From an uncultured Eubacteriales bacterium (GTDB lineage: Bacteria; Bacillota; Clostridia; Christensenellales; Borkfalkiaceae): a stretch of DNA of 5,146 bases. Location: assembly GCA_900549005.1 (NCBI GenBank), contig URMT01000103.1, forward strand, positions 1-5,146. Reading direction: 5' to 3'. The position numbers were made by a program, and so were the translations under genes. This document shows, piece after piece, positions 1 through 4,902 of this stretch. The first letter of the stretch is position 1. The number at the start of each line of letters is the position of its first letter. The notes below the pieces were generated by a model, which saw only the letters and a list, made by a program, of their open reading frames with translations, did not search any database and was not told the origin of the DNA.

Positions 1-67
1 CTGACTGGCCTTTCATGTAATCGTAAGCCGTCAACAGAAAACCGCCTGTTCCGCACGCCGGGTCGGC
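1..67 (-). CDS. hsdM: Type I restriction-modification N6-adenine methyltransferase (HsdM) fragment
   Basis: The minus strand reads DPACGTGGFL followed by LTAYDYMKGQS from base 64 down to base 2. DPACGTGGFL is the SAM-binding motif I (D/N-P-x-x-G-x-G-x-x) of HsdM-type DNA N6-adenine methyltransferases, the modification subunit of type I restriction systems, and the residues after it also fit that family. Only about 21 residues are present. The catalytic NPP(F/Y) motif would lie beyond base 1. The N-terminal half should lie above base 67, but the sequence there turns into an unrelated ATPase in a different frame. The fragment is less GC-rich than its neighbour. It is therefore a short piece of a real gene joined to foreign sequence. 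The family call is good despite the length because the motif is distinctive; whether it belongs to the same genome as the rest cannot be told. Confidence 0.72.
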
Positions 68-72
68 CGCAG
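61..72. other. Abrupt junction between hsdM fragment and ECF ATPase fragment
   Basis: EcfA-like coding sequence (minus, frame with codon 65-63) ends directly after its Walker A helix, and HsdM motif I starts in a frame shifted by one base (GAC at 64-62). Neither protein is complete, and no transposon end or repeat lies at the join. A few bases could belong to either side, so the breakpoint is only located to about 10 bp. Confidence 0.68.
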
Positions 73-266
73 ATCACGGAGGCCAGCGTGGACTTTCCCG
101 AGCCGTTGGCGCCGAGCACGCAGAGCCGCTCGCCGCGCGCGAGCTCGAGCGAGACGTCGTCGAGCGCGGTCACGCCTCCCGCTCCGGAGCCCCCCTCGTA
201 GACGAGGCTCACGTGCGACAGGCGCACCAGGGTGTCGAGCTCCCGCTCCACGCGCTTCTCGGCCAC
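66..266 (-). CDS. ECF transporter energizing ATPase (EcfA-like), N-terminal fragment
   Basis: An ABC ATPase that would power uptake of a vitamin or metal by an energy-coupling factor transporter at the cytoplasmic membrane. The frame from the GTG at 266-264 gives about 67 residues: a short basic lead, then a strand region LVRLSHVSLVYEG, ALDDVSLEL, and a clear Walker A loop LGANGSGKSTLASVICG (codons 116-66). The Q-loop, ABC signature and Walker B are absent because the sequence switches to hsdM just after ICGR. The GTG start is chosen because it lies 6 nt after the stop of the S-component gene, which suggests translational coupling. Very high GC and the VCVLGANGSGKSTLAS-type loop resemble Coriobacteriia EcfA proteins; that affiliation is inferred from memory. 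Other ABC families are possible, but the adjacent S component supports ECF. Confidence 0.7.
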
Positions 267-272
267 CCGCGC

Positions 273-520
273 CTAGCGGCTGACCAGAGCGGAGACCGGG
301 CCCTGCACGAGCGCGGTCACGATGCAGTTGAGGACGATCTTGAGCAGGTTGAACGGCAGCAGGATCGGCACGATCATGGCGATGACGTCGGCCGTCGAGA
401 CTGCGGTGTAGAGCGGCGTCACGACGATGTTGCCGGCGACGCAGGCGGCGAGCGAGACCATGCCGCCCACGACCATGCCCGCGACCAGCCCGCGCGTGCC
501 GCCCACGCGGCGTGCGACGC
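273..520 (-). CDS. ECF transporter S component, RibU-like, C-terminal fragment
   Basis: A membrane substrate-binding subunit of an ECF vitamin transporter. About 80 residues of authentic sequence are visible on the minus strand, ending at the TAG at 275-273. A glycine-rich helix (GLVAGMVVGGMVSLAACVAG) leads into NIVVTPLYT, then a region ADVIAMIVPILLPFNLLKIVLN followed by a last helix ending near VSALVSR. The N-x(2-4)-P-L-Y and the P-F-N-L-L-K stretch before the last helix are typical of the RibU riboflavin-binding family. The N-terminal helices are missing: above about 520 the frame runs into antisense of mnmA and no longer looks like membrane protein. The ATPase gene follows 6 nt downstream, a normal ECF operon order. 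Riboflavin as substrate is an inference from family resemblance; another S component cannot be excluded. Base composition is far more GC-rich than the main part of the window. Confidence 0.62.
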
Positions 521-525
521 TACTG
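515..525. other. Abrupt junction between GC-rich ECF genes and mnmA
   Basis: Left of this point the minus strand encodes an ECF S component; right of it the plus strand encodes MnmA from its middle. MnmA homology begins at the Y of what should be a T-G-H-Y motif (here R-Y, codons 518-523), and no MnmA-like sequence lies upstream in any frame. Both genes are cut inside conserved regions and composition changes sharply, so this is most likely an assembly or amplification chimera. Confidence 0.75.
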
Positions 526-1225
526 CGGCATAAGTCACAGCGGCGGCAGGCACGCGCTTTTGAAGGCAAAAGACGCGGGCAAGGACCAGACCTACTTTTT
601 GAACCAGGTGCGCGAAAGCCAGCTTGAAAAGGTGGCGTTCCCGCTTGCCGACCTCACCAAGGCCGAAGTGCGCGCCATTGCCGAAGAATACGGGCTTGCC
701 AACGCAAAGAAGAAGGACAGCACGGGCATATGCTTTATCGGCGAGAGGAACTTCCGCAACTTTTTAAAGACCTATCTCCCCGCGCAGCCGGGCGAGATAC
801 GCACGCTCGGCGGCGAGCTTGTGGGGGAGCACGAGGGGCTGATGTACTACACAATAGGCCAGCGCAAGGGGCTGGGGCTTGGAGGAATGCACGGCGAAGA
901 GGGCAGGTGGTTTGTTGTTAAAAAAGACCTGGAACACAACGTGCTGTACGTTTCGCACGGCGACGAAAGTCCGCTGTATTCGCGCGCCTGCCTTGCGACG
1001 GAGTGCAATTTTATAGCCTTCGAGCCGCCTGCGGGCGAGTTTGAGTGCACGGCAAAATTCCGCTACCGCCAGGGCGAACAGCGCGTGCTGGTGAAGGTTG
1101 AGGGCGACAGAATGAACATTGAGTTTGCCGAAAAACAGCGCGCCGTAACCGAGGGACAGTATGCCGTGTTGTACGACCAAACGCGCTGCCTGGGCGGCGG
1201 CCTTATAACGCGGGTGGACTACTGA
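519..1225 (+). CDS. mnmA: tRNA-specific 2-thiouridylase MnmA, N-terminally truncated
   Basis: MnmA thiolates U34 of the tRNAs for Lys, Glu and Gln, using ATP and sulfur relayed as a persulfide. About 235 residues remain. They include KDQTYFLNQV (tRNA-facing region), KKKDSTGICFIGERNFRNFL with the sulfur-carrying catalytic Cys (near codons 731-733), YLPAQPGEI, then GEHEGLMYYTIGQRKGLGLGG and the C-terminal beta-barrel with CTAKFRYRQ and a closing CLGGGLI. Full-length MnmA is about 350-370 residues, so the N-terminal 120-130 residues are gone, including the PP-loop (SGGVDS) and the first catalytic Cys. The loss coincides with the junction near 520, so it reflects a broken contig rather than a decayed gene; the remaining frame is intact to its TGA. 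A GTG at 512 could be read as a start but sits in foreign sequence. The gene is followed after 4 nt by a GNAT gene. Confidence 0.93.
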
Positions 1226-1229
1226 CGAT

Positions 1230-1631
1230 ATGGAAATTACTTACTCACAGGACAGGGAATTTACAAAAGAGGAGCTTGAAGAGCTGTTCCTTTCGGCTGG
1301 TTGGGATTCGGGAAGATACCCCGAGCGGCTGAAAAGGGCGATGCACGGATACAGCCTGGTTATAAGCGCGCGCGACGGCGGGAAACTTGCTGGCCTTATA
1401 TGCGCTATGGACGACGGCGAGATGACGGCATACGTACACTACCTGCTCGTAGCGCCCGAATGGCGCGGGCGGGGCATAGGCGGCCGCCTTACCGAGCTTA
1501 TAAAGGAGCACTACAAAGACTACCTTAAAATAGCACTGATTGCCTCTGACGGGAGTGAAGAATTTTACCGCAGGCTGGGCTTTGAAAGGGCGGACGGCAC
1601 GCCGATGTACTTCACCGAAATGGAGAACTGA
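1230..1631 (+). CDS. GNAT-family N-acetyltransferase
   Basis: A small cytosolic acetyltransferase (133 residues) expected to move an acetyl group from acetyl-CoA to an amine; the substrate is unknown. The fold shows in the acetyl-CoA pyrophosphate-binding loop of motif A, VAPEWRGRGIGGRL (residues 74-87, matching R/Q-x-x-G-x-G/A), preceded by a strand with AYVHYLLV. Motif B is at residues 112-118 (FYRRLGF), where the Tyr is the usual general-acid candidate. The length is normal for a single-domain GNAT. The ATG lies 4 nt after the mnmA stop with only a weak purine-rich stretch upstream (GGGTGG near 1211-1216), so translation probably depends on coupling to mnmA. The N-terminus (FTKEELEELFLSAGW) resembles GNATs often annotated as arylalkylamine- or PhnO-like, but no specific substrate can be assigned. 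It is the last gene of the plus-strand unit and converges on the DUF697-like gene. Confidence 0.9.
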   Translation: MEITYSQDREFTKEELEELFLSAGWDSGRYPERLKRAMHGYSLVISARDGGKLAGLICAMDDGEMTAYVHYLLVAPEWRGRGIGGRLTELIKEHYKDYLKIALIASDGSEEFYRRLGFERADGTPMYFTEMEN

Positions 1632-1753
1632 ACGGCACCGCTTTGCGGAGGAAGTATATTTTTGCGGCTTACGACTGTGCGCCGCTTCGCACAAAACAAA
1701 TCCTTTACCTTTGTTGCTCCGAAAAGCGCAAACCAAGCGCAGAAATTTTTTAT

Positions 1754-1792
1754 AAAAAAATCAATTGCCTGCGGCATATGCCGCAGGCAATT
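1754..1792 (-). terminator. Rho-independent terminator of the minus-strand operon (30-bp perfect palindrome)
   Basis: Bases 1763-1792 form a perfect palindrome with 15-nt arms (AATTGCCTGCGGCAT / ATGCCGCAGGCAATT). Read on the minus strand it is followed by GA and seven T (1760-1754), the classic intrinsic terminator layout, 84 bases beyond the stop of the DUF697-like gene. On the plus strand it is followed only by TTT, so it would be a weak terminator for mnmA-GNAT. Confidence 0.75.
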
Positions 1793-1827
1793 TGCGCCCG
1801 CGCGGAAAAAATTTCCGCGCGGGCGCA
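1793..1827. repeat. 16-bp perfect-stem hairpin abutting the terminator palindrome
   Basis: TGCGCCCGCGCGGAAA (1793-1808), a three-base loop AAA, and the exact reverse complement (1812-1827). It directly touches the palindrome at 1763-1792 with no spacer, and its composition is much more GC-rich than the flanking DNA. It has no T tract of its own on either strand. It may strengthen termination, protect a 3' end, or be a dispersed repeat. Confidence 0.8.
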
Positions 1828-1840
1828 CTTCATAAGTCCC

Positions 1841-1876
1841 GATAAAAATTATACAGAAATTGTTCGGCCCCTTGAA
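1841..1876 (-). promoter_or_regulatory. Possible minus-strand promoter ahead of the twin hairpins
   Basis: A perfect TATAAT lies on the minus strand at 1853-1848. Seventeen bases upstream is TTCAAG (1876-1871), a poor -35 (3 of 6). Transcription would start near 1841 and run into the two hairpins, giving an RNA of roughly 90 nt. AT-rich DNA throws up such boxes by chance, so this is tentative. Confidence 0.2.
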
Positions 1877-2875
1877 TTACACGGCCTTTTTGCGCGGACG
1901 GGCGCGCAGTTCGCTCTCTATCTTCTTGCACTCTTCGGCAAGCTCTTCCTCGCTCTCGCCCACCTCTACTCCGTCTAAAATGTTCTGCAATTTATATTCT
2001 TTGTTGAGGTAACGTATGGTCTGGAAGCCGATTACAGCCGTGAGCGTGCCGTTGGTAAGGCCCTGCACAGAGCTGTCTACAAGCGCGGATATGGCCGAAC
2101 CGAGGAAGGGTATGCCCTTGGCGGCGTCGCCCATCGTCTTTACTATTCCGTTGCCGATTTTGAGCGAGCCGAGGCCGTAGGAAACCAGCGAGTTGCGCAC
2201 AACAGCGGCAAATATCTTTACAAGCTGCGTTTCCGAGGGACGGAAGCCGTAAAGAAAGACTATGTCTTTAATAAGTTGCAGGTTGACCACGGCAACCAGC
2301 GCGGCGTCTGTGCGCGAACTCTGCGAAAGTGCGGAAAAGGCGGCAGATTTTAAGGCGTAGCGGAATATGTAATCTTTTGCCGTCTTTTTCACCTTGCCCG
2401 AATACAGCGCGGTGAGCGCGCGCTTTATGCCATCGTCGTCGCCGTCTGCAAGGCAGGAGGCAAGCTCGGCTAAAATGGCGTCGTCGTACATACCCGCACT
2501 CTCCACGCGTGTGCCCAAATCGACCATATGTGCGGCTATATTGCGGCGCACGCGCCTGTTGTGGCGCTTTGCGGCGCCGGCGTGCGCGGCGTTTACGTTG
2601 GTCTTGAAATAGTTCATACGCAGAATTTTAACGAGCGGAACTATGAACAGAAGTATGTACAGTACCACCGCAACGGCGGCCGCGGCGTAGCCCGCGTATT
2701 CGTTCACGTTCCACAGTTGCAGGGTAAGCGATATAAGGCACCACGCCAGAAAAACGCCTATTATGCCCGCGAGCACCACGAGTATGAGGCGCGCCGTCTT
2801 GGTGTTGCGGTGCTTGACGTACTTTTCTTCATACTCGTATATCGTCATTTTTTCGTTTGAATTTTTCTTTTTCAT
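1877..2875 (-). CDS. DUF697-like (YcjF-type) integral membrane protein
   Basis: A 332-residue membrane protein of unknown function. After a charged, lysine-rich N-terminus come two strong transmembrane segments (about residues 28-53 and 62-83, rich in V/L/I/A). A soluble helical middle follows (about 95-185), then a hydrophobic C-terminal region (about 188-285). The pattern VNLQLIKDIVFLYGFRPSETQLVKI...VVRNSL resembles DUF697, where an arginine or lysine-containing helix leads to D-I-x-x-L-Y-G. The glycine-rich stretch KGIPFLGSAISALVDSSVQG and the closing FQTIRYLNKEY also fit. The tail (from about 301) is acidic, then basic. DUF697 often sits behind a small GTPase domain; none is present here. 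The first ATG (2875) is used; an ATG at residue 10 (MTIYEYEEKYV) is an alternative, and neither has a strong ribosome site. It lies 156 bases downstream of rsmI behind an AT-rich spacer and may have its own promoter. Confidence 0.72.
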   Translation of the reverse strand: MKKKNSNEKMTIYEYEEKYVKHRNTKTARLILVVLAGIIGVFLAWCLISLTLQLWNVNEYAGYAAAAVAVVLYILLFIVPLVKILRMNYFKTNVNAAHAGAAKRHNRRVRRNIAAHMVDLGTRVESAGMYDDAILAELASCLADGDDDGIKRALTALYSGKVKKTAKDYIFRYALKSAAFSALSQSSRTDAALVAVVNLQLIKDIVFLYGFRPSETQLVKIFAAVVRNSLVSYGLGSLKIGNGIVKTMGDAAKGIPFLGSAISALVDSSVQGLTNGTLTAVIGFQTIRYLNKEYKLQNILDGVEVGESEEELAEECKKIESELRARPRKKAV

Positions 2876-2913
2876 AACAGCAGAATTCCATAATTATTTG
2901 TTATTTTTTACGC

Positions 2914-2949
2914 GCAAAAAATTATAAATAATTTAAATAAAAATTGCGA
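2914..2949 (-). promoter_or_regulatory. Possible promoter of the DUF697-like gene in an AT-rich spacer
   Basis: The 156-bp spacer (2876-3031) is almost pure A/T. On the minus strand it holds a perfect TATAAT (2926-2921) with TCGCAA (2949-2944, 3 of 6 to the -35 consensus) at 17-bp spacing. A weak ribosome site TGGA (2890-2887) lies 11 nt before the ATG. A-tract DNA could act as an UP element. Chance matches are likely in such sequence. Confidence 0.3.
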
Positions 2950-2997
2950 AAAAAATGAATTAAATTATTATTAAATATAAAATTGTTTTCGTAATTT
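2941..2997 (-). terminator. Weak stem-loop possibly ending rsmI transcripts
   Basis: AAATTGCGAAAA (2941-2952) pairs with TTTTCGTAATTT (2986-2997) at 11 of 12 positions, around a 33-base AT-only loop. On the minus strand the arm is followed by a T-rich stretch. It lies about 35 bases beyond the rsmI stop. The stem is AT-rich and the loop long, so termination here would be inefficient at best. The arm resembles the GCGAAAATTTT motif of the island at 3855-4164. Confidence 0.3.
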
Positions 2998-3031
2998 TTT
3001 TGCCGATTATTTTATAGGTTTTTTACTCAAA

Positions 3032-3835
3032 TCAGAGGTTTAAACTGAATTTATACAGCTCGCTCTTGGTCACGCCCCTGTCCTTTGCGGCGCGCTTTAC
3101 CGCCTCTTTTTTATCCAGCCCTTCGGCCATATAGTGGCGTATGTGCTCCTCTTCCGAAAGTTCGCAAAGGGGGTTTTCTTCCTCGGGCGCACCCCCGATA
3201 ACCAGCACATACTCCCCCCTCTTTTCTCCTTCAAGCCCCTTTGAAAGGGTGAAGGATATTGCCTCTTCGTGCAGTTTTGTAATCTCGCGCACGGCGCAAG
3301 CGGGGCGGTCGCCGAACACGGCATACATATCCGATATATACCTGTCCACGTCCTGCGGGGCGGCGTGAAAAATCATCGTTAAACCGAGCGATTTATATTT
3401 TTCAAGAAGGCGCTTCCTTTCGCCCGATTTATCGGGCAGAAAGCCGATAAACGCAAAGCGGTCTGCGGGCATTGCCGAAAGAATCAGCGCAGAGAGCGCG
3501 GCGTTTGCGCCCGGAATTATTGTATATGGCACGCCCGCCTCTTTGAGTGCCGCGCACACAACGGCGCCAGGGTCGGAAATTACGGGCATTCCCGCGTCGG
3601 AAATTACCGCCACTTCCTTGCCCTCTTTTGCCGCCTCGATTATCTTTTCTGCCGCGGAGCGCTCGTTGAACTTATGGCAGCTGACGAGCGGCTTTTTTAT
3701 GTCGTACGCGCCCAGAAGGCGCATAGAGTGGCGGGTATCCTCGCAGAATATTATATCGGCGGCGCGCAGAACTTCGAGCGCGCGGAGCGTTATGTCCTTT
3801 AAATTGCCGATAGGCGTTGCAACGAAATTGACCAT
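3032..3835 (-). CDS. rsmI: 16S rRNA (cytidine1402-2'-O)-methyltransferase RsmI
   Basis: RsmI uses S-adenosylmethionine to methylate the 2'-OH of C1402 in 16S rRNA, in the ribosomal P-site, which tunes start-codon choice and decoding fidelity. The 267-residue product is near family length. It shows the tetrapyrrole-methylase-type fold landmarks: FVATPIGNLKDITLRAL (4-20), CEDTRH (31-36), ISDAGMPVISDPG (78-90), IIPGANAALSAL (107-117), DRFAFIGFLP (125-134), VREITKLHEE (182-191), GEYVLVIGG (207-215). A C-terminal helical tail ends VTKSELYKFSLNL, as in other RsmI. The start is the ATG at 3835, because AAGG lies 8 nt upstream and homology begins at MVNFVATP; a TTG at 3853 would add six residues lacking support. 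Two sites differ from E. coli: SDAGTP is SDAGMP here and PGP is PGA. It follows trmN6 on the same strand, as yabC follows yabB in Bacillus. Confidence 0.96.
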   Translation of the reverse strand: MVNFVATPIGNLKDITLRALEVLRAADIIFCEDTRHSMRLLGAYDIKKPLVSCHKFNERSAAEKIIEAAKEGKEVAVISDAGMPVISDPGAVVCAALKEAGVPYTIIPGANAALSALILSAMPADRFAFIGFLPDKSGERKRLLEKYKSLGLTMIFHAAPQDVDRYISDMYAVFGDRPACAVREITKLHEEAISFTLSKGLEGEKRGEYVLVIGGAPEEENPLCELSEEEHIRHYMAEGLDKKEAVKRAAKDRGVTKSELYKFSLNL

Positions 3836-3843
3836 AAAAAATA

Positions 3844-3847
3844 CCTT
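3844..3847 (-). promoter_or_regulatory. Ribosome binding site deciding the rsmI start
   Basis: The minus strand reads AAGG followed by eight bases (TATTTTTT) and then ATG at 3835. This is normal spacing for a short Shine-Dalgarno and selects this ATG over the upstream in-frame TTG at 3853, which overlaps the site. The site lies just below the first hairpin of the island at 3855-4164. Confidence 0.6.
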
Positions 3848-3854
3848 GTTCAAT

Positions 3855-4164
3855 TCACAAAATTTTCGCCCTGGCCGAGTGCGAAAATTTTCGTGAGTTC
3901 AAGAAACTAAGTTTCTCTTGCCGCGACCGCTAAGGGCCCACGAATTATATAGTCGCGGCAATTCACTTCCAGTGAGCCTGCTGACCGCAGCAAATTGTGT
4001 CCTGCTGCGGCGGGAAACCCGCCTTGCGACATTGATTACTTTTTATACTCACGAAAAATCTTTTTTTGCGTGAATTTACAGCCTTGAAATAATTTTCTAT
4101 TCACGAAAATTTTACTGCTTGCGCGCAGTAAAATTTTCGTGATTTTTCAGCGGCTATGCCGCTG
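3855..4164. repeat. Hairpin-rich noncoding island between trmN6 and rsmI (MITE-like or structured RNA)
   Basis: No gene is visible in 3836-4185. Nine hairpins follow each other: (1) 3855-3869 with 3881-3896, one bulge; (2) 3902-3907/3911-3916; (3) 3918-3927/3952-3961, 10 bp perfect (TTGCCGCGAC); (4) 3963-3967/3971-3975; (5) 3985-3992/4003-4010, 8 bp perfect (CCGCAGCA); (6) 4009-4014/4018-4023, GGCGGG with AAA loop, sharing two bases with 5; (7) 4049-4058/4063-4073, one bulge; (8) 4101-4118/4125-4142, 18 bp perfect; (9) 4148-4154/4158-4164. TCAC(G)AAAA or its complement TTTT(C)GTGA opens or closes hairpins 1, 7 and 8, so 3855 and 4142 form terminal inverted repeats about 288 bp apart. No clear target duplication or transposase is seen. 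It is likely transcribed within the trmN6-rsmI unit and would fold in the RNA. Confidence 0.7.
4101..4142. repeat. Perfect 18-bp-stem hairpin (member of the island)
   Basis: TCACGAAAATTTTACTGC, a six-base loop TTGCGC, then the exact reverse complement. On the plus strand it is followed by TTTTT, so it could act as an intrinsic terminator against plus-strand transcription; on the minus strand the following bases are A-rich and would not terminate. No plus-strand gene ends nearby, so a repeat-element end is at least as likely. Confidence 0.8.
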
Positions 4165-4185
4165 CTTACTTATAACAAACCGCTC

Positions 4186-4863
4186 TTACCCGTTTACGAC
4201 GGCGGGGAGAACTTCTATCCCCTCCCTGCCGCCGAGCGTGCCTTCAACCATTATAAGGTATGGTTTGCCGCCCTCCCTGCCGCACACGTACTGCATACGC
4301 TTTGGCTCGATTCCGCGCGACTTCATTCCGTAAATCAGTTCGGCAGTCCTATCGGCACGGTTGATTATGCCCAGCCTGCCCCCAAATTTGAGGGTGCGCG
4401 CCGCCGCGTCTAAAATTTCTGAAAGGGTAATGGTTATCTCTTTGCGGCAGATGGCCTTTTCGTACGAGATATTTTCAAAGCCGCCGCGCTCGTAGGGCGG
4501 GTTGCACAGAATGAGCGAAAAGGCGCCGTTATATTCCTTGCCTATATCCTGTATGCGCGTGCATACGGCGCGCGCATTAGCTGTGCCGTTGCAGGCGATG
4601 GTGCGCGCAGACATATCCGAGAGGGCAGGCTGCATTTCAAACAACGTTACGCCCTTTACGTGCGGGTTGAGGCACAAAAAGTGCAGGCCGACTATGCCGC
4701 TTCCCGCGCAAAAATCGGCGACCGCGTCCCCTTTTTTGCCCTTTACGAATTTAGAGAGAAGAACGCTGTCTGACGTGAACCTGTAAAGGCTTACGTTCTG
4801 TATTATTTTTTTATCGCCGAACAGCTCTTCGAGCACTTCGCCGTCTTTAAGCGCGATATCCAT
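4186..4863 (-). CDS. trmN6: tRNA1(Val) adenine-37-N6 methyltransferase-like protein (TrmN6/YabB family)
   Basis: A SAM-dependent N6-adenine methyltransferase of the YfiC/TrmN6 group, which methylates an adenine in tRNA; in E. coli this is A37 of tRNA1(Val). The exact tRNA target of Bacillus-type YabB members is less certain. The 225-residue protein opens with DGEVLEELFGDKKIIQN, like YabB proteins, then FTSDSVLLSKFV. Motif I is VADFCAGSGIVGL (48-60), the acidic strand end is FEMQP (75-79), and the catalytic NPPY is at 121-124 in LILCNPPYERGG. The C-terminal strand region FGGRLGIINRADR follows. The ATG at 4863 is chosen because homology starts there; a longer frame from 4926 reads through promoter and repeat sequence. 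The gene heads the minus-strand unit with rsmI 350 bp downstream. The small GIY-YIG gene yazA, found between the two in Bacillus, is absent. Confidence 0.92.
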   Translation of the reverse strand: MDIALKDGEVLEELFGDKKIIQNVSLYRFTSDSVLLSKFVKGKKGDAVADFCAGSGIVGLHFLCLNPHVKGVTLFEMQPALSDMSARTIACNGTANARAVCTRIQDIGKEYNGAFSLILCNPPYERGGFENISYEKAICRKEITITLSEILDAAARTLKFGGRLGIINRADRTAELIYGMKSRGIEPKRMQYVCGREGGKPYLIMVEGTLGGREGIEVLPAVVNG

Positions 4864-4898
4864 AGCACAATTATACAATACCTTGCGCAGTTTTGCAA
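4864..4898 (-). promoter_or_regulatory. Sigma-A-type promoter of trmN6, positioned for a leaderless or near-leaderless mRNA
   Basis: On the minus strand TTGCAA (4898-4893, 4 of 6 to consensus) and a perfect TATAAT (4875-4870) are separated by exactly 17 bp. The -10 box ends six bases before the ATG at 4863, so transcription would begin at or next to the A of the start codon. No Shine-Dalgarno fits: the only AAGG upstream lies between the -35 and -10. Confidence 0.6.
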
Positions 4899-4902
4899 CA
4901 AT

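Noticed and set aside
512..518. GTG at 512 as the start of a short MnmA
   Set aside because: It lies in the foreign GC-rich segment; the protein lacks its PP-loop domain because of the join, not because it starts here.
213..533. Plus-strand frame over the ECF genes
   Set aside because: It is a GC-rich shadow; the minus strand carries a Walker A motif and membrane helices typical of ECF transporters.
764..1180. Minus-strand open frame of 138 codons opposite mnmA
   Set aside because: It is antisense to well-conserved MnmA coding sequence, and its translation resembles no known family.
1245..1736. Minus-strand open frame of 163 codons opposite the GNAT gene
   Set aside because: It mirrors GNAT codons and spacer DNA, has no ribosome site and no recognisable motif.
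1643..1978. Plus-strand open frame through the convergent spacer
   Set aside because: It reads straight through both hairpins and into antisense of the DUF697-like gene; the protein has no coherent features.
2528..2860. Plus-strand open frame opposite the N-terminus of the DUF697-like gene
   Set aside because: It is antisense to a membrane segment with clear coding character on the other strand.
3855..4164. CRISPR array
   Set aside because: The repeats are inverted, of unequal spacing and variable length, with no regular direct repeat-spacer pattern and no cas genes.
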